Of a stretch of DNA of 64,000 nucleotides, positions 10,996 through 20,140 are shown one piece after another. Both the position numbers and the translations under genes were made by a program. The DNA comes from Theropithecus gelada (lineage: Eukaryota > Chordata > Mammalia > Primates > Cercopithecidae). The stretch lies in contig NC_037680.1 of assembly GCF_003255815.1 (NCBI RefSeq), positions 7,623,930-7,687,929 on the forward strand, in the 5' to 3' direction. Every line of letters begins with the position of its first letter. Positions within the stretch are counted from its first letter, which is position 1. The notes under the pieces were generated by a model. It ran no database searches. It was given only the letters and a program-made list of their open reading frames with translations, and was not told the DNA's origin.

Positions 10996-11003
10996 CACTT
11001 TTC
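10996..11003. repeat. Candidate target-site duplication, 5' side of L1PA
   Basis: CACTTTTC directly follows the L1 5' end and repeats 4800-4807. Joining the flanks across one copy restores a continuous old-L1-like sequence, which supports it. Confidence 0.5.
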
Positions 11004-11400
11004 ATACTTCTTGCTCATTTTGTTTACCATAGGTGTTTCTTTACCCAAGAATATATTAGTTGGTTTTACTCTCAATAAAGATTTACATAAATAGAAACAT
11101 ATTTGCATATCACTGTGACTTGATATTTTCTCAAAATTATTTCTGAAACCTGTTGATACATATAGCTGTAATTAATGTGTTTTCTCTGATGCAGAGTGAA
11201 AAATTTTATGAATATACCACACTTTGTTCATTCTGGTATGTATGATCAATTTTGTTACTAAGGCTATAATTATTTTCAGCGCTGTTATAAACATCCCTCG
11301 GTATGCAAATATAAGAGGCTTTTTAGTACAATATTTTTCCAGAAGGTTAAAACTCATTAGTGGCCTGTGGAATTAACTTAGTGAATTGCAACCATTATTT
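11004..11400 (-). mobile_element. Right part of the old L1M host fragment (antisense)
   Basis: A diverged antisense L1 3' end: 'gaatataccacactttgttc', 'gctgttataaacatccctcg' and neighbouring phrases keep the order of the L1 ORF2 C-terminus and 3'UTR read backwards. No frame survives. Confidence 0.6.
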
Positions 11401-11608
11401 TAAAATAAAACAAAATAGAATGTAATAAACTAGAAGAGAGTATAATTAAAAAGGAAATATGGTGCACTGCAATAATAAGCGTTCAAATGCATGTATGTGC
11501 ACTTATACAAATTGCATATGTATGTCATTGTATATTATTGTATATGTGCGCTGACTTAGATTTTAAAACGTATGTGCTACTGATGATTACTGTAGATTTC
11601 AGTCAAAA
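11401..11608. other. AT-rich, nothing recognised
   Basis: A short unassigned stretch between the old L1 and the Alu. Confidence 0.5.
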
Positions 11609-11936
11609 CTTTTTGTTTGTTTGTTTTTGTTTTTGAGACTGAGTCTTGCTCTGTCATCCAGGCTGGAGAAGAGTGTTGTGATCTTGGCTCACTGGAACCT
11701 CCATCTCCTGAAATCAAGAGATTCTCCTGCCCTTAAGCGATTCTCCCGCCTCAGTCTCCCAAGTAGTTGGGATTACAGGTGCATGCTACCATGCCCGGCT
11801 AATTTTTTGTATTTTTAGTAGAGACGGGGTTTCACCATGTTAGCCATGCTGGTCTCAAACTCCCAACCTCAGGTGATCCGCCCACCTCAGCCTCCCAAAG
11901 TGCTAGGATTACAGGCATGAGCCACCACGCCCAGCC
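11609..11936 (-). mobile_element. Full-length Alu (AluS-like), minus strand
   Basis: The T-rich tail with GTTT units is at the left, followed by reverse right arm, A-linker, reverse left arm and the terminal 'gagccaccacgcccagcc'. It is about 20 bases longer than normal because the segment around 11710-11750 carries a near-duplicate of the 'gattctcctgcc' block. Confidence 0.95.
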
Positions 11937-12420
11937 AAAAAGTTTTAAAGTCACAAGAATTGCTTGGTCAAAGATACATATGCATGTCTTCAATTTTAAA
12001 TGGAATGACAGTGTTTTTAATAGTGTTATTCAAATGATAGGATTCATTATATGGAACATGTAATTAATAAAACATAATCCTACCTTTAAGGATATTATAG
12101 TCTCAGTAAAAATATTTTACATCAATATATTCAACCTGGACCACCTTTTCTGAGTGCCAGATTTTACATCTCATCATCTACTCCTTTTTCAAGATAAGTT
12201 TGGTTTCTGGCACATACTGATTACATTTTAGTGGATAGTTGAGTGAATGGATAAAGGATAGAAATGAAAAACATTCCAATAATATAGGATAGCATTTGCT
12301 ACATTTTTTGAATGGCTCAGACATAATATTTTAGAGTGAAGAAGAACAGACCACGTCACGTTTATAAATGAGAGATGTGCTGAGATTTCACTGAAGAAAT
12401 AGAAATTACGATTTCATATC

Positions 12421-12463
12421 TTTCCTGCTTGCATGTTATTTTATTGCCAGATCAACTACCATG
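12421..12463. repeat. Copy 1 of a diverged 43-base dispersed motif
   Basis: Shares 28 of 33 bases with 14293-14325 over the segment ending 'gccagatcaac..ccatg'. The weaker match extends some tens of bases upstream. Family unknown. Confidence 0.5.
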
Positions 12464-14280
12464 TAGAATTCAGTTTCAAGCAGAGTTTAGAGTACAGGCA
12501 TTTATTTCCAGGTGTCACAAACCTACTGATAATCTAGGCAAGGCAGGCCATTTTATTTACACAAACTTTTACCCATTTTATAAGCACTAAGAAATAACTG
12601 ACCCAACATTATTTTATCCTACCTCCAACTCTTATAATACCATTAATATACAAGCTTATTATGTCTCCATTACTCACATTAAAAAAAAGAAGCTACATAT
12701 AAAATCTTCTTTAACAATGATTTTTACTAGGTTGAAATTTTGACTGGAGTGCCATACCGGAGATCTTTACCTACAGAGTGCCTGAGTTAATTGAGGACCA
12801 TATTTTATTTTTTGCCTACGTATAGATGGGAATTTCTTTTTGCAGTTTCCTTGGTTGAACATGTCTTCATTGGGACTTTAAAGGTTTACAAATATGCTCT
12901 GACCATGTGAAATTTAGTCTGTTAATTCCAACTTTATTGGTCAATATCGTGATACTTGTTGACACTGTACATTTAAATGTTTCCAGTTCTGTTTCTGATG
13001 CTTTCTCATCCTACATCTGAGATCAAAGTTCCATTAAAATAGAAGTTGTTCTCTCTAAATCCATCCATTTAGCTCAGTGGCTATACACTTGATACAGAAT
13101 ACTCCAAAAAATAGTTGGTGTCTTTATCATATTTCATTTTACCTCTTTTCAAATTATGTTTTTTTCTCGTGTTGCCCTGTATGCTTGCTGGAGGGCTAAT
13201 ACGACAGCATGAGTTTTGAGAATAATCGTACCCTTTATTAACAAATTAAGTACAGATTTTTTTATAGATAAACGAATAAATGGACTAGTTTTATTTTCAC
13301 TCAAGCCACTTTTAGAATAATGTAACTGGTTGTAACTCTACACCGCAAGAAAGGTACAAAATAGATGGATAAAGAATCCCATGAAGGACAGGGTACAGCA
13401 ATAGTGAATCCGGTGACCTAAAACAGTATCTCTTTTTTAAATTGATTAACTGCTTTATTTAGGTAATGATGATGCAAAATTCATTAGATTTGTGGAAAAG
13501 GAAGATAATTGACATGTGTTGAGTGCTCTAGATAAATAAAAAAAGAGAGAGAATGTTAACGTTAAACTGCAAATCTCACAGCTAGGCTATTCCAGATACT
13601 TGACTAAAACTGAAGCCTGACTATATCCAATACCTATATGCCTTTTCCATTTCTTCTGCTAATTCTTCTTTGTTTAGTTACCCTGAATTCATATTCTGAA
13701 ACTGAAACGTGGTTTTTGATATTTCTTTCTCACTTAATAAGCTATGCTCCTGCCTTGCTTTCTTTACATATTTTTGTTTTTCAAAAAACAGATTTATGTG
13801 TTCATCTGTCAGCTGGATGAATTTCAATTATGATGTTCATAGGTGAAATTCTCATTTAATGATCTTTATTTTTACTAATTAAATCACGTTAAAAAAATAC
13901 ATTGTACTGGAAGTCTGTGTCGGAGTCTTAACCTATAAAAATGAGACAGAGCTGGCTATGGTCTACCTAAGCAGATTAGAGACAACAGTCTGGATCGACC
14001 CTGAGTAGCTGCATTTTACATTGGGCACTCCGACTGGGTTGATAAAATAAGTAGCAGTTTTTTCCACTTGGAAGTTACAACTGAAGAGTACATTATAAAA
14101 TTATTTTAGTAGGACATTACCCGCATTTTTAAATGAAATGAAAGAGAAAAAACTAGATCAGAGGACAATAAAATAGGACAGGAAATCTCAGAATGCATTG
14201 TATAAATATTTAATGAAGTACACAGATAACGGATATACTGAGTCATCACCAGATAACTCTTTGAAATTTCCTATGTCCTA

Positions 14281-14325
14281 TCTTTTCATGCTGCATTTTA
14301 TTTTGCTGCCAGATCAACCTCCATG
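14281..14325. repeat. Copy 2 of a diverged 43-base dispersed motif
   Basis: Partner of 12421-12463, same orientation, 1.86 kb away. It could be an unrecognised ancient repeat or an old local duplication. Confidence 0.5.
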
Positions 14326-14995
14326 CACAGCCTATTTCTTATGTCCCCTGTAGCGACTCAGTTTCCCATGGCAGACATCGCCAGTGTATCCCAGAACTCT
14401 TTCCTGATGAATCTAGAAGAGATTTAAAATTATTCTTTTCAGGACTCTATGCTAATACTTACAAATTTACAGTTTCTGGTGTTCTAAGCTGCCATTTATC
14501 GATTGCATCAAGATAGTAAAAGAGTAGAAATCAGGTCTCAACTCTAGCCCAAACTCATGTTTACATGAGTATGGAGGTGAAAGGTAGCTGTATCTCTGTG
14601 TCCAATTGTTGATAATCTGCTTATATCCAAGCCACATGTTAACGCTTTCAATACTTTCCCATGAAGACTATTTTACAAAATCTCGAATTCTTAGAATTAA
14701 ATACACTGTGTAAAACAGAAATGTTTTCTTGCTAGAACAAAAAAATTAATATTTTTGGAGCAGAAACTTAATTGTAGAATTCCTGATATTTGAAGTTTAT
14801 GGTGGAGATGATATGTACATAAATGTTTTATTTTCTTTTGTTTGCCTGTGCACCATTTTAAGATCTTTTCAATATTTTGGCATACTGCTTCTATGTTTCA
14901 AATAGGGCCCCACCTCTTTTTATAGAATTCCCAAATCTAGACCCTTAGTGCTGATTTCTGAAAGGTAAAGTTCCCATAGAAATCTAACTCAAATT

Positions 14996-15310
14996 GTCTG
15001 GGCACGGTGGCTCATTCCTGTAATCCCAGCACTTTGGGAGGCCGAGGTTGGCAGATCATGAGGTCAGGAGATCGAGACCATCCTGGCTAACACGGTGAAA
15101 CCCCGTCTCTGCTTAAAAAAAAAAAAAAAAAGAATACACAAAAATTAGCCAGGCATGGTGGCAGGCGCCTGTAGTCCCAGCTACTCAGGAAGCTGAGGCG
15201 GGAGAATGGCGAGAACCCAGAAGGCGGAGCTTGCAGTGAGCAGAGATTGCGCCACTGCACTCCAGCCTGGGCGAAAGAGTGAGACCCCATCTCGGAAAAA
15301 AAAAAAAAAA
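14996..15310 (+). mobile_element. AluY-like element, plus strand
   Basis: Full-length, from 'gtctgggcacggtggctc' to an A tail at 15310. The right arm reads 'gagaatggcgagaaccc' and 'ggagcttgcagtgagc', AluY-type positions. The middle A-linker is expanded to 17 or more As. Flanks 'ctcaaattg' and 'ctcacattt' are a possible imperfect target duplication. Confidence 0.93.
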
Positions 15311-15394
15311 CCCTCACATTTAGTTACCTGGATACATGCTTCCACTAGAAGTTTGCAGTCTCAGAGAAGCGCAGAACCATAGGGGCACTTAATA

Positions 15395-15616
15395 TCTCTC
15401 TCTCTCCCTCCCTCCCTCCCTCCCTCCCTCCCTCCCTTCCTTCCTTCCTTCCTTCCTTCCTTCCTTCCTTCCTTCCTTCCTTCTTTCTTNTTCCTTCCTT
15501 CCTTCCTTCCTTCCTTCCTTCCTTCCTTCCTTCCTTCCTTCCTTCCTTCCCTCTTTCTTTCTTCCTTCCTTTCTCCCTTTCTTTCTTCCTTTCTTTTCTT
15601 GTCTCCCTCTCTCTAT
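15395..15616. repeat. Compound CT / CCCT / CCTT / CTTT microsatellite, with the window's only N
   Basis: Runs of TC, then CCCT, then a long CCTT array broken by CTTT units, ending in CTCT. The N at 15490 sits in the middle of the CCTT array and is the only ambiguous base, as expected where read or assembly length was uncertain. It is a homopurine:homopyrimidine tract able to form triplex DNA. Confidence 0.97.
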
Positions 15617-15642
15617 TATCTATCAGAATTTATTTAAAGTGA

Positions 15643-16158
15643 TGTTGTAGAACACTAAATTCAGACTTGTGTACCCAGTGCATAACTAATGGCACGCAAT
15701 GACACACTGTTGCTTGGAGATACAGAAAAGTTTATTCAATTTAACCAAACCATGAAGGCAGGAGAGTAAGCTCCCTCAAATCCACCTTAAAAACAAACAA
15801 ACAAACAAACAGCAACAACAAAAACTGAAAGTTTTTATATGGTTAGAGAGTAAGGAGGGGAAGTTTCAAGGAATGGAAGGAAAATGTCTGTACTTCTTCA
15901 ATCTCAGATAACACCTTGAGCAACTAGACCTCTGAGAGTGAGCAGCCAGTTGCAATGTCTGTAAATGCATTCATTCCTTCTGAAAAAATATTTTGTAGCT
16001 CTGAACTTTTACCTCCTCCTTCACAGAGAAACAATACATCAGCAGTTTATAATTATATTATGGTAACAGGAGATGTTTGCTTTTGTGCAAGCAGGCAAGG
16101 GCCTGATCAGAATTTTTATTATTTCTGTCACCAAAAATGTTGGGGTACTGAAAGCTCA
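15643..16158 (-). repeat. 3' LTR of the class I ERV
   Basis: Runs TGTTG...CTCA on the plus strand. It shares with the right LTR the blocks 'ccctcaaatccacctta', 'cagataacaccttgagcaac', 'cattcattccttctg' and 'aaaaatgttggggtac'. The poly(A) signal AATAAA is on the minus strand at 15731-15736 (altered to AATAAA followed by 'ctttt'). An (AAAC)n insert at 15786-15812 makes it longer than its partner. Confidence 0.85.
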
Positions 16159-16432
16159 AAGGGCCTGACTGTCTTTATCTATTACTCATTAATGTAGAAA
16201 AAGAGGTGTCATTTTTTTCTAGCAATTCCTGCTGATAAGGGGTGAAGATGTGGGAAATCGAGAAACAGAACCTATCCACTTGAATTTGAAAATATTCACA
16301 GGTGCTGGGCCAGTACCCTGCACACTGCCATACCATTATCTGAGTACTCTTATCTACAGTCTTAGACAAGCACCTTAAATCACATTTGATGATGACATTA
16401 ATAAAGACATAAGCTACAATAATAATTAATAG

Positions 16433-16730
16433 GAAGCCAGGTGAGGTGGCTCACACCTGTTATCCCAGCACTTTGGGAGGTGAGTGGATCAACTGAGGTC
16501 AGGAGTTCAAGACCAGCCTGGCCAACATGGTGAAATCCCATCTCTACTCAAAATACAAAAATTAGCCAGGCATAGTGGTGTGGCCTGTAATCCCAGCTAC
16601 TTGGGAGGCTGAGGCAGGAGAATCACTTGAACCCTAGAGGCAGAGTTTGTAGTGAGCTGAGATCACTCCACTGCACTCCAGCCTGGGTGACAGAGCGAGA
16701 CTCTGACTCAAAACAAAACAAAACAATACA
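16433..16730 (+). mobile_element. Alu inserted in the ERV env
   Basis: Full-length Alu from 'agccaggtgaggtggctcac' to a CAAAACAAAACA tail, with a small deletion after 'tttgggagg'. It belongs to an S- or J-like class. It separates the env ectodomain from the membrane anchor. Confidence 0.92.
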
Positions 16731-16754
16731 ATAATAATAATAATAATAATAATA
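16731..16754. repeat. (ATA)n array between two Alu units
   Basis: Eight or so AAT units that grew from the tail of the first Alu and precede the second, partial Alu. Confidence 0.9.
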
Positions 16755-16937
16755 GCTGGGCATGGTGGTGGGCACCCATAATCCCAGCTACTTGGGAAGC
16801 TGAGGCAGGAGAATCACTTGAACCCAGGAGGCAGAGGTTGCAGTGAACCGAGATTGCACCACTGCACTCCAGCCTAAGCGACAAGAGCGAAACTCCATCT
16901 CAAAGATAATAATAATAAATAATAATAATAATAAGAG
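16755..16937 (+). mobile_element. 5'-truncated Alu (right arm) with (ATA)n tail
   Basis: Starts in the Alu interior at 'agctgggcatggtggtgggc', runs through the right arm and ends in an ATA-rich tail (16907-16935). Its tail type matches that of the preceding Alu, so it may be a partial duplication of the right arm rather than an independent insertion. Confidence 0.88.
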
Positions 16938-18639
16938 AGAGGTAAGTCAAATTTAAAGAGGCCAAAAAATACAAATCAGATCCCCGTGAGATCCAAGAAA
17001 ATAGTACAGAAAACCAATCACCTAATCCTGCTTCATCTTTTACTTGTTTTAACCATGAAGCTTGCTTTCTTATTTTATCTATATGCATTTTAACTTCGGC
17101 CAAATTATTAAGCTAAGTGCAGCAGGAAGAGTTTGGAATTATATCTACTCCATCTTGTTCAGCCAGCAGGTAATCTCATGCTATGCAATTATTCAAAACA
17201 ACTTCAACTGGAGAATCCAAAGACTTTTGCTGTGCTGCAATGGCAGCAGCAGTTTCGTCAGATATATTCCTTAAAGTGATAGATAAGTTTCTAAAAACAT
17301 TGTTGATGAGAAGCCACCCTCATCATAGGAGCAAAATGTGTCCAAAGAAGTATGCTGGGCCATCAGGAATCCTCCTGAAAATTTTTTTCAGGGACCACCC
17401 CCATGGAGTCTTCCAAACTTCCTTGAGACCCTGGAAAAGTTTTAAGGAACTTGTCTAGTAATATATTACTGTGTTTTGATAATGGCATAACTGAGTATCC
17501 CAATAAACATTGTCCATGATCTCCTCCCCTAAAGCACCTGTAGGTCCAAAGATGGTTTCCCGACTGTAGGTAGAAAAACATCCCACAGGATCACAGGTCA
17601 TGGTGTCAATAGTTGTGGCTGTTATGAAAGCCAATTTGTCTACCCATGGACCTGTTATGCTGTTGTCACTCTCGGGTAAGGCTGGGCCTATCCAATGTCC
17701 TTCCCATGCTGCAAAACTGGGGTCAAATGAAGTTCTATACAAATCATCATCCAACGAGAATTTTCATATGCCCTCCTTTAAAAATGAAAGGGGACATCTC
17801 TGTCAAGAAGCCAAATACAAACCAGGGGGTTTGGTAGCTCCACAAATGAGTCAGATGAGGCATACCTGATACTCCACTCTTTGGGGAGTCTTCGGATACT
17901 CAAATGTGCAGATACAGATATTTGAAACTATAAACTGTCTGCATCAGAGAGTCATAATGGTCTAGAACAGATGAGGTTTAGGATGACACATCCAATACCA
18001 AAATAAGTTAGCAGAAGAAGCTAGAGGTTGGGAAACCATAATGATGAATTTTCCTTCCATGAAAAAGAAGAAATCAAGGCAATCATGACCCAAACTATAA
18101 AGACCCAATTCATTTTGCTTTTCTGTTAGTAGACTTGGCTTGAAACAGCAACCCCAAACACTCCAGTAGCTGAGGTTTTTCTTTTCCTGTTCAAGTTTGT
18201 AGGGACAAGTTTTATTAAAGTGTGATGGATACAAAATTCTATTCTGGCTAGCATGGCTGGCAAGTGGGGAGTCAGAAGCACTCCTAGGGACTAGTCTTTT
18301 GGGGGATGCGTTGGTCCCCTGGTTTGCACTCTGTCCACAATTTGAGAAGGAACTTGTTACCCCCTTTAAAGTGATGGAGGAGTACATCTGTTGGGATCAG
18401 TAGGCCGTTAGAAGCAGGCTTATAAGCAAAGGTTAGAACTCCATTTAAGATCTTTAAATATTGTTTAATTGCTATCTGCTTTTGTTATACCAGGCACCTT
18501 TCCTCTAGCAAGGCTAGGAATGCTTTTTCATACTTTGTTTTAAAGCAGCTCAGTTGGAGCTTACTTTGGGCCACTACCCAGATTCACATCAGGGAAGAGC
18601 ATAACACTTTATTCAAGGTTAAACTGGTTTCTTCACAGA

Positions 18640-19370
18640 TTTTTGCCATCATTTTCTTCAAGGTGTGATTTAATCTTTTTAGTCTTTCCAGTGGACTCTG
18701 CTCACTGTAGGGCAGTTTTCAATTTATTCTCAAAACATTTGACACTTCTTAAGTTACACTGGAAGTAAAGGTGGCCACATTATCACTCTGAATTGTTACA
18801 GAGAGTCTACACATAAGGATTATTGCTTTAAGTAGGGCTTTAGCCACTTCTGTGGCCTTCTCTGTTCTGCGGGAATGGTTTCAACCCACCCAATGAAGGC
18901 ATCAACAGACACCAAAAGGGACCTGATGTTTCCATATGCTCAGAGCAACATGACGAAGCCCACCTGAAAACCCTTGGAAGGGGCTAGTTTCTTTTGTTGG
19001 AATCTTTTTAGAGGGAATGGCCCTGCCTGGGGGCTCTTTTCAGCACAAATTACACACTGTTGCATTCTCTTTTGACAGTCTCTTGTAAACTAGAGCGAAT
19101 TAGATATGTTTTAAAATCTACTGCAAGGTGGCATTCCTTCCATAATCACTGCTTTAATGAATTTGACTTATGATTTCCTTTAAGAGGTCCTCGTACATCA
19201 GAGTGCTAGCCTCTGAAGTGTATTTCCAGCCAAGATGTACTGGGGTGGAAGAGAAAACCAAATTCTTTGGCTATGATTAAATCCTCTTGGTTATATTGAA
19301 GCTAAACATTGACAAAGTCTATTTGGGAAATTAAGAGTTCCAAAAGGGTTTCAAATCTCTGGGTCCTTCC
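18640..19370 (-). pseudogene. pol integrase remnant of the ERV
   Basis: The zinc-binding C-x2-C half is seen on the minus strand near 19060-19075 (QQCVICAEKSPQ). The catalytic core begins with a 'VSVDAFIGWVE' stretch near 18895-18925 that contains the first catalytic aspartate, and continues to about 18750 with an 'SDN' segment carrying the second. Several frameshifts separate these blocks. It lies between env and RNase H as expected. Confidence 0.75.
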
Positions 19371-19790
19371 CATCACCTTAGCTGCTTGATCTGCAGCTTT
19401 GTTGGTTTCTTTTTGTTATTAGAGAATTTCCCTTCTGGTGCCTGGAGCAGTGCATAACAGCTACTTCCTCAGGGTTTTCGCAGATTTCAATAAGGTGAAA
19501 ATGTCTGGGACATATTTGAGGTCTTTATTTTCAGTAGTTAAAAGTCCTCTTCCTTTCCATATGGCCCTGTGTGCATGCACCACTGAGAAAGCATACTTTG
19601 AGTCTGTGTAACTATGGACAGCTCTGTCCTTACCGATTAGGAAAGCCCTGGTAAGGACTATAGGTTCAGATATCTGAGTTGAGGTGTCTGGAGGCAAAGC
19701 CTTGGCTTCTAAGGTGATCTGCAAGGTGACAAGTGCATAACCTCAACAATGTCCTTGGCCCATGAAACTACTTCCATCAGTACGTATTTC
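19371..19790 (-). pseudogene. pol RNase H remnant of the ERV
   Basis: The frame at 19461-19724 includes the 'SYTDSKYAFS' motif and the E-containing helix. The 'RTDGSS' motif lies just upstream (19765-19785) and the 'HQKGNS...ADQAA' end lies downstream after a frameshift near 19460. The three visible acidic residues (D, E, D) of the active site are retained in the codons, although the frame is broken. Confidence 0.82.
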
Positions 19791-20140
19791 CAACTGTGGT
19801 TGCTCCAATGGTCACTCAAGTCACGGTGGCTAGAAAATATGTGTTTAATAATATGAACATTCAGTAAAGCAAGTAAATCTCAACCCAAGAGGAGAACAGG
19901 ACATTAAGGCATAAATAAAAAAAACTATGCTTCAGGCTTGTGTCTCCAAGATGACAATCTAAACGTTGCATGAAGGGGCAAGTCACAGTTCCCCTGACAT
20001 TCCCGTAACCACCATAGTCTCCTTTGAATCAGGGAACAAGGGGGTGTTAACTACATATGAAGTGGCCCCTGTATTAATAAGAAAGTCAATCAGTTTGTTC
20101 CCCACTGTCCATTATAACAAGGGGTCTTGTGGGGATATGA
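19791..20140 (-). pseudogene. protease remnant joined directly to RNase H (RT deleted)
   Basis: The protease active-site loop reads LINTGATSYVV on the minus strand (about 20050-20085); the catalytic aspartate position is asparagine (codon 20073-20075). The protease C-terminal 'LLLG'-type end appears near 19890. Only about 100 bases separate it from the RNase H 'TDGS' motif, whereas a retroviral pol has more than 1 kb of RT there. A stop (TGA) follows the 'GMSGEL' residues. Confidence 0.75.

Larger units (their letters stand above)
11937..14995. other. 3 kb with no gene or assignable repeat
   Basis: AT-rich DNA with no convincing frame; the 60-codon plus frame at 13638 is hydrophobic but has no homology that I recognise. 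It contains two diverged copies of a ~43-base motif at 12421-12463 and 14281-14325. Old MIR, L2 or DNA transposon relics may be hidden here. Confidence 0.5.
16159..18390 (-). pseudogene. env pseudogene of the class I ERV
   Basis: Surface-unit remnants occupy about 17290-18390, with separate open pieces at 17962-18387, 17455-17754 and 17363-17581. The transmembrane subunit lies at about 16175-17275: an alanine/glutamine-rich heptad helix (17190-17260), the adjacent conserved helix (about 17130-17190), a CC pair at 17119-17124, then a second helix and a WF..LFSW stretch (16960-17060). The first cysteine of the CX6CC motif is aspartate (codon 17143-17145). The membrane anchor and tail continue at 16175-16430, beyond two Alu units inserted at 16433-16937. 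Several stops and frameshifts are present, so no envelope protein can be made. Confidence 0.8.

Noticed and set aside
10496..11032. 178-codon plus-strand frame
   Set aside because: Antisense to the L1PA 5'UTR; open because of GC content and without known protein similarity.
17962..18387. 141-codon minus-strand frame considered as a host gene
   Set aside because: It lies in the env surface-unit position of the provirus and ends at ordinary decay stops.
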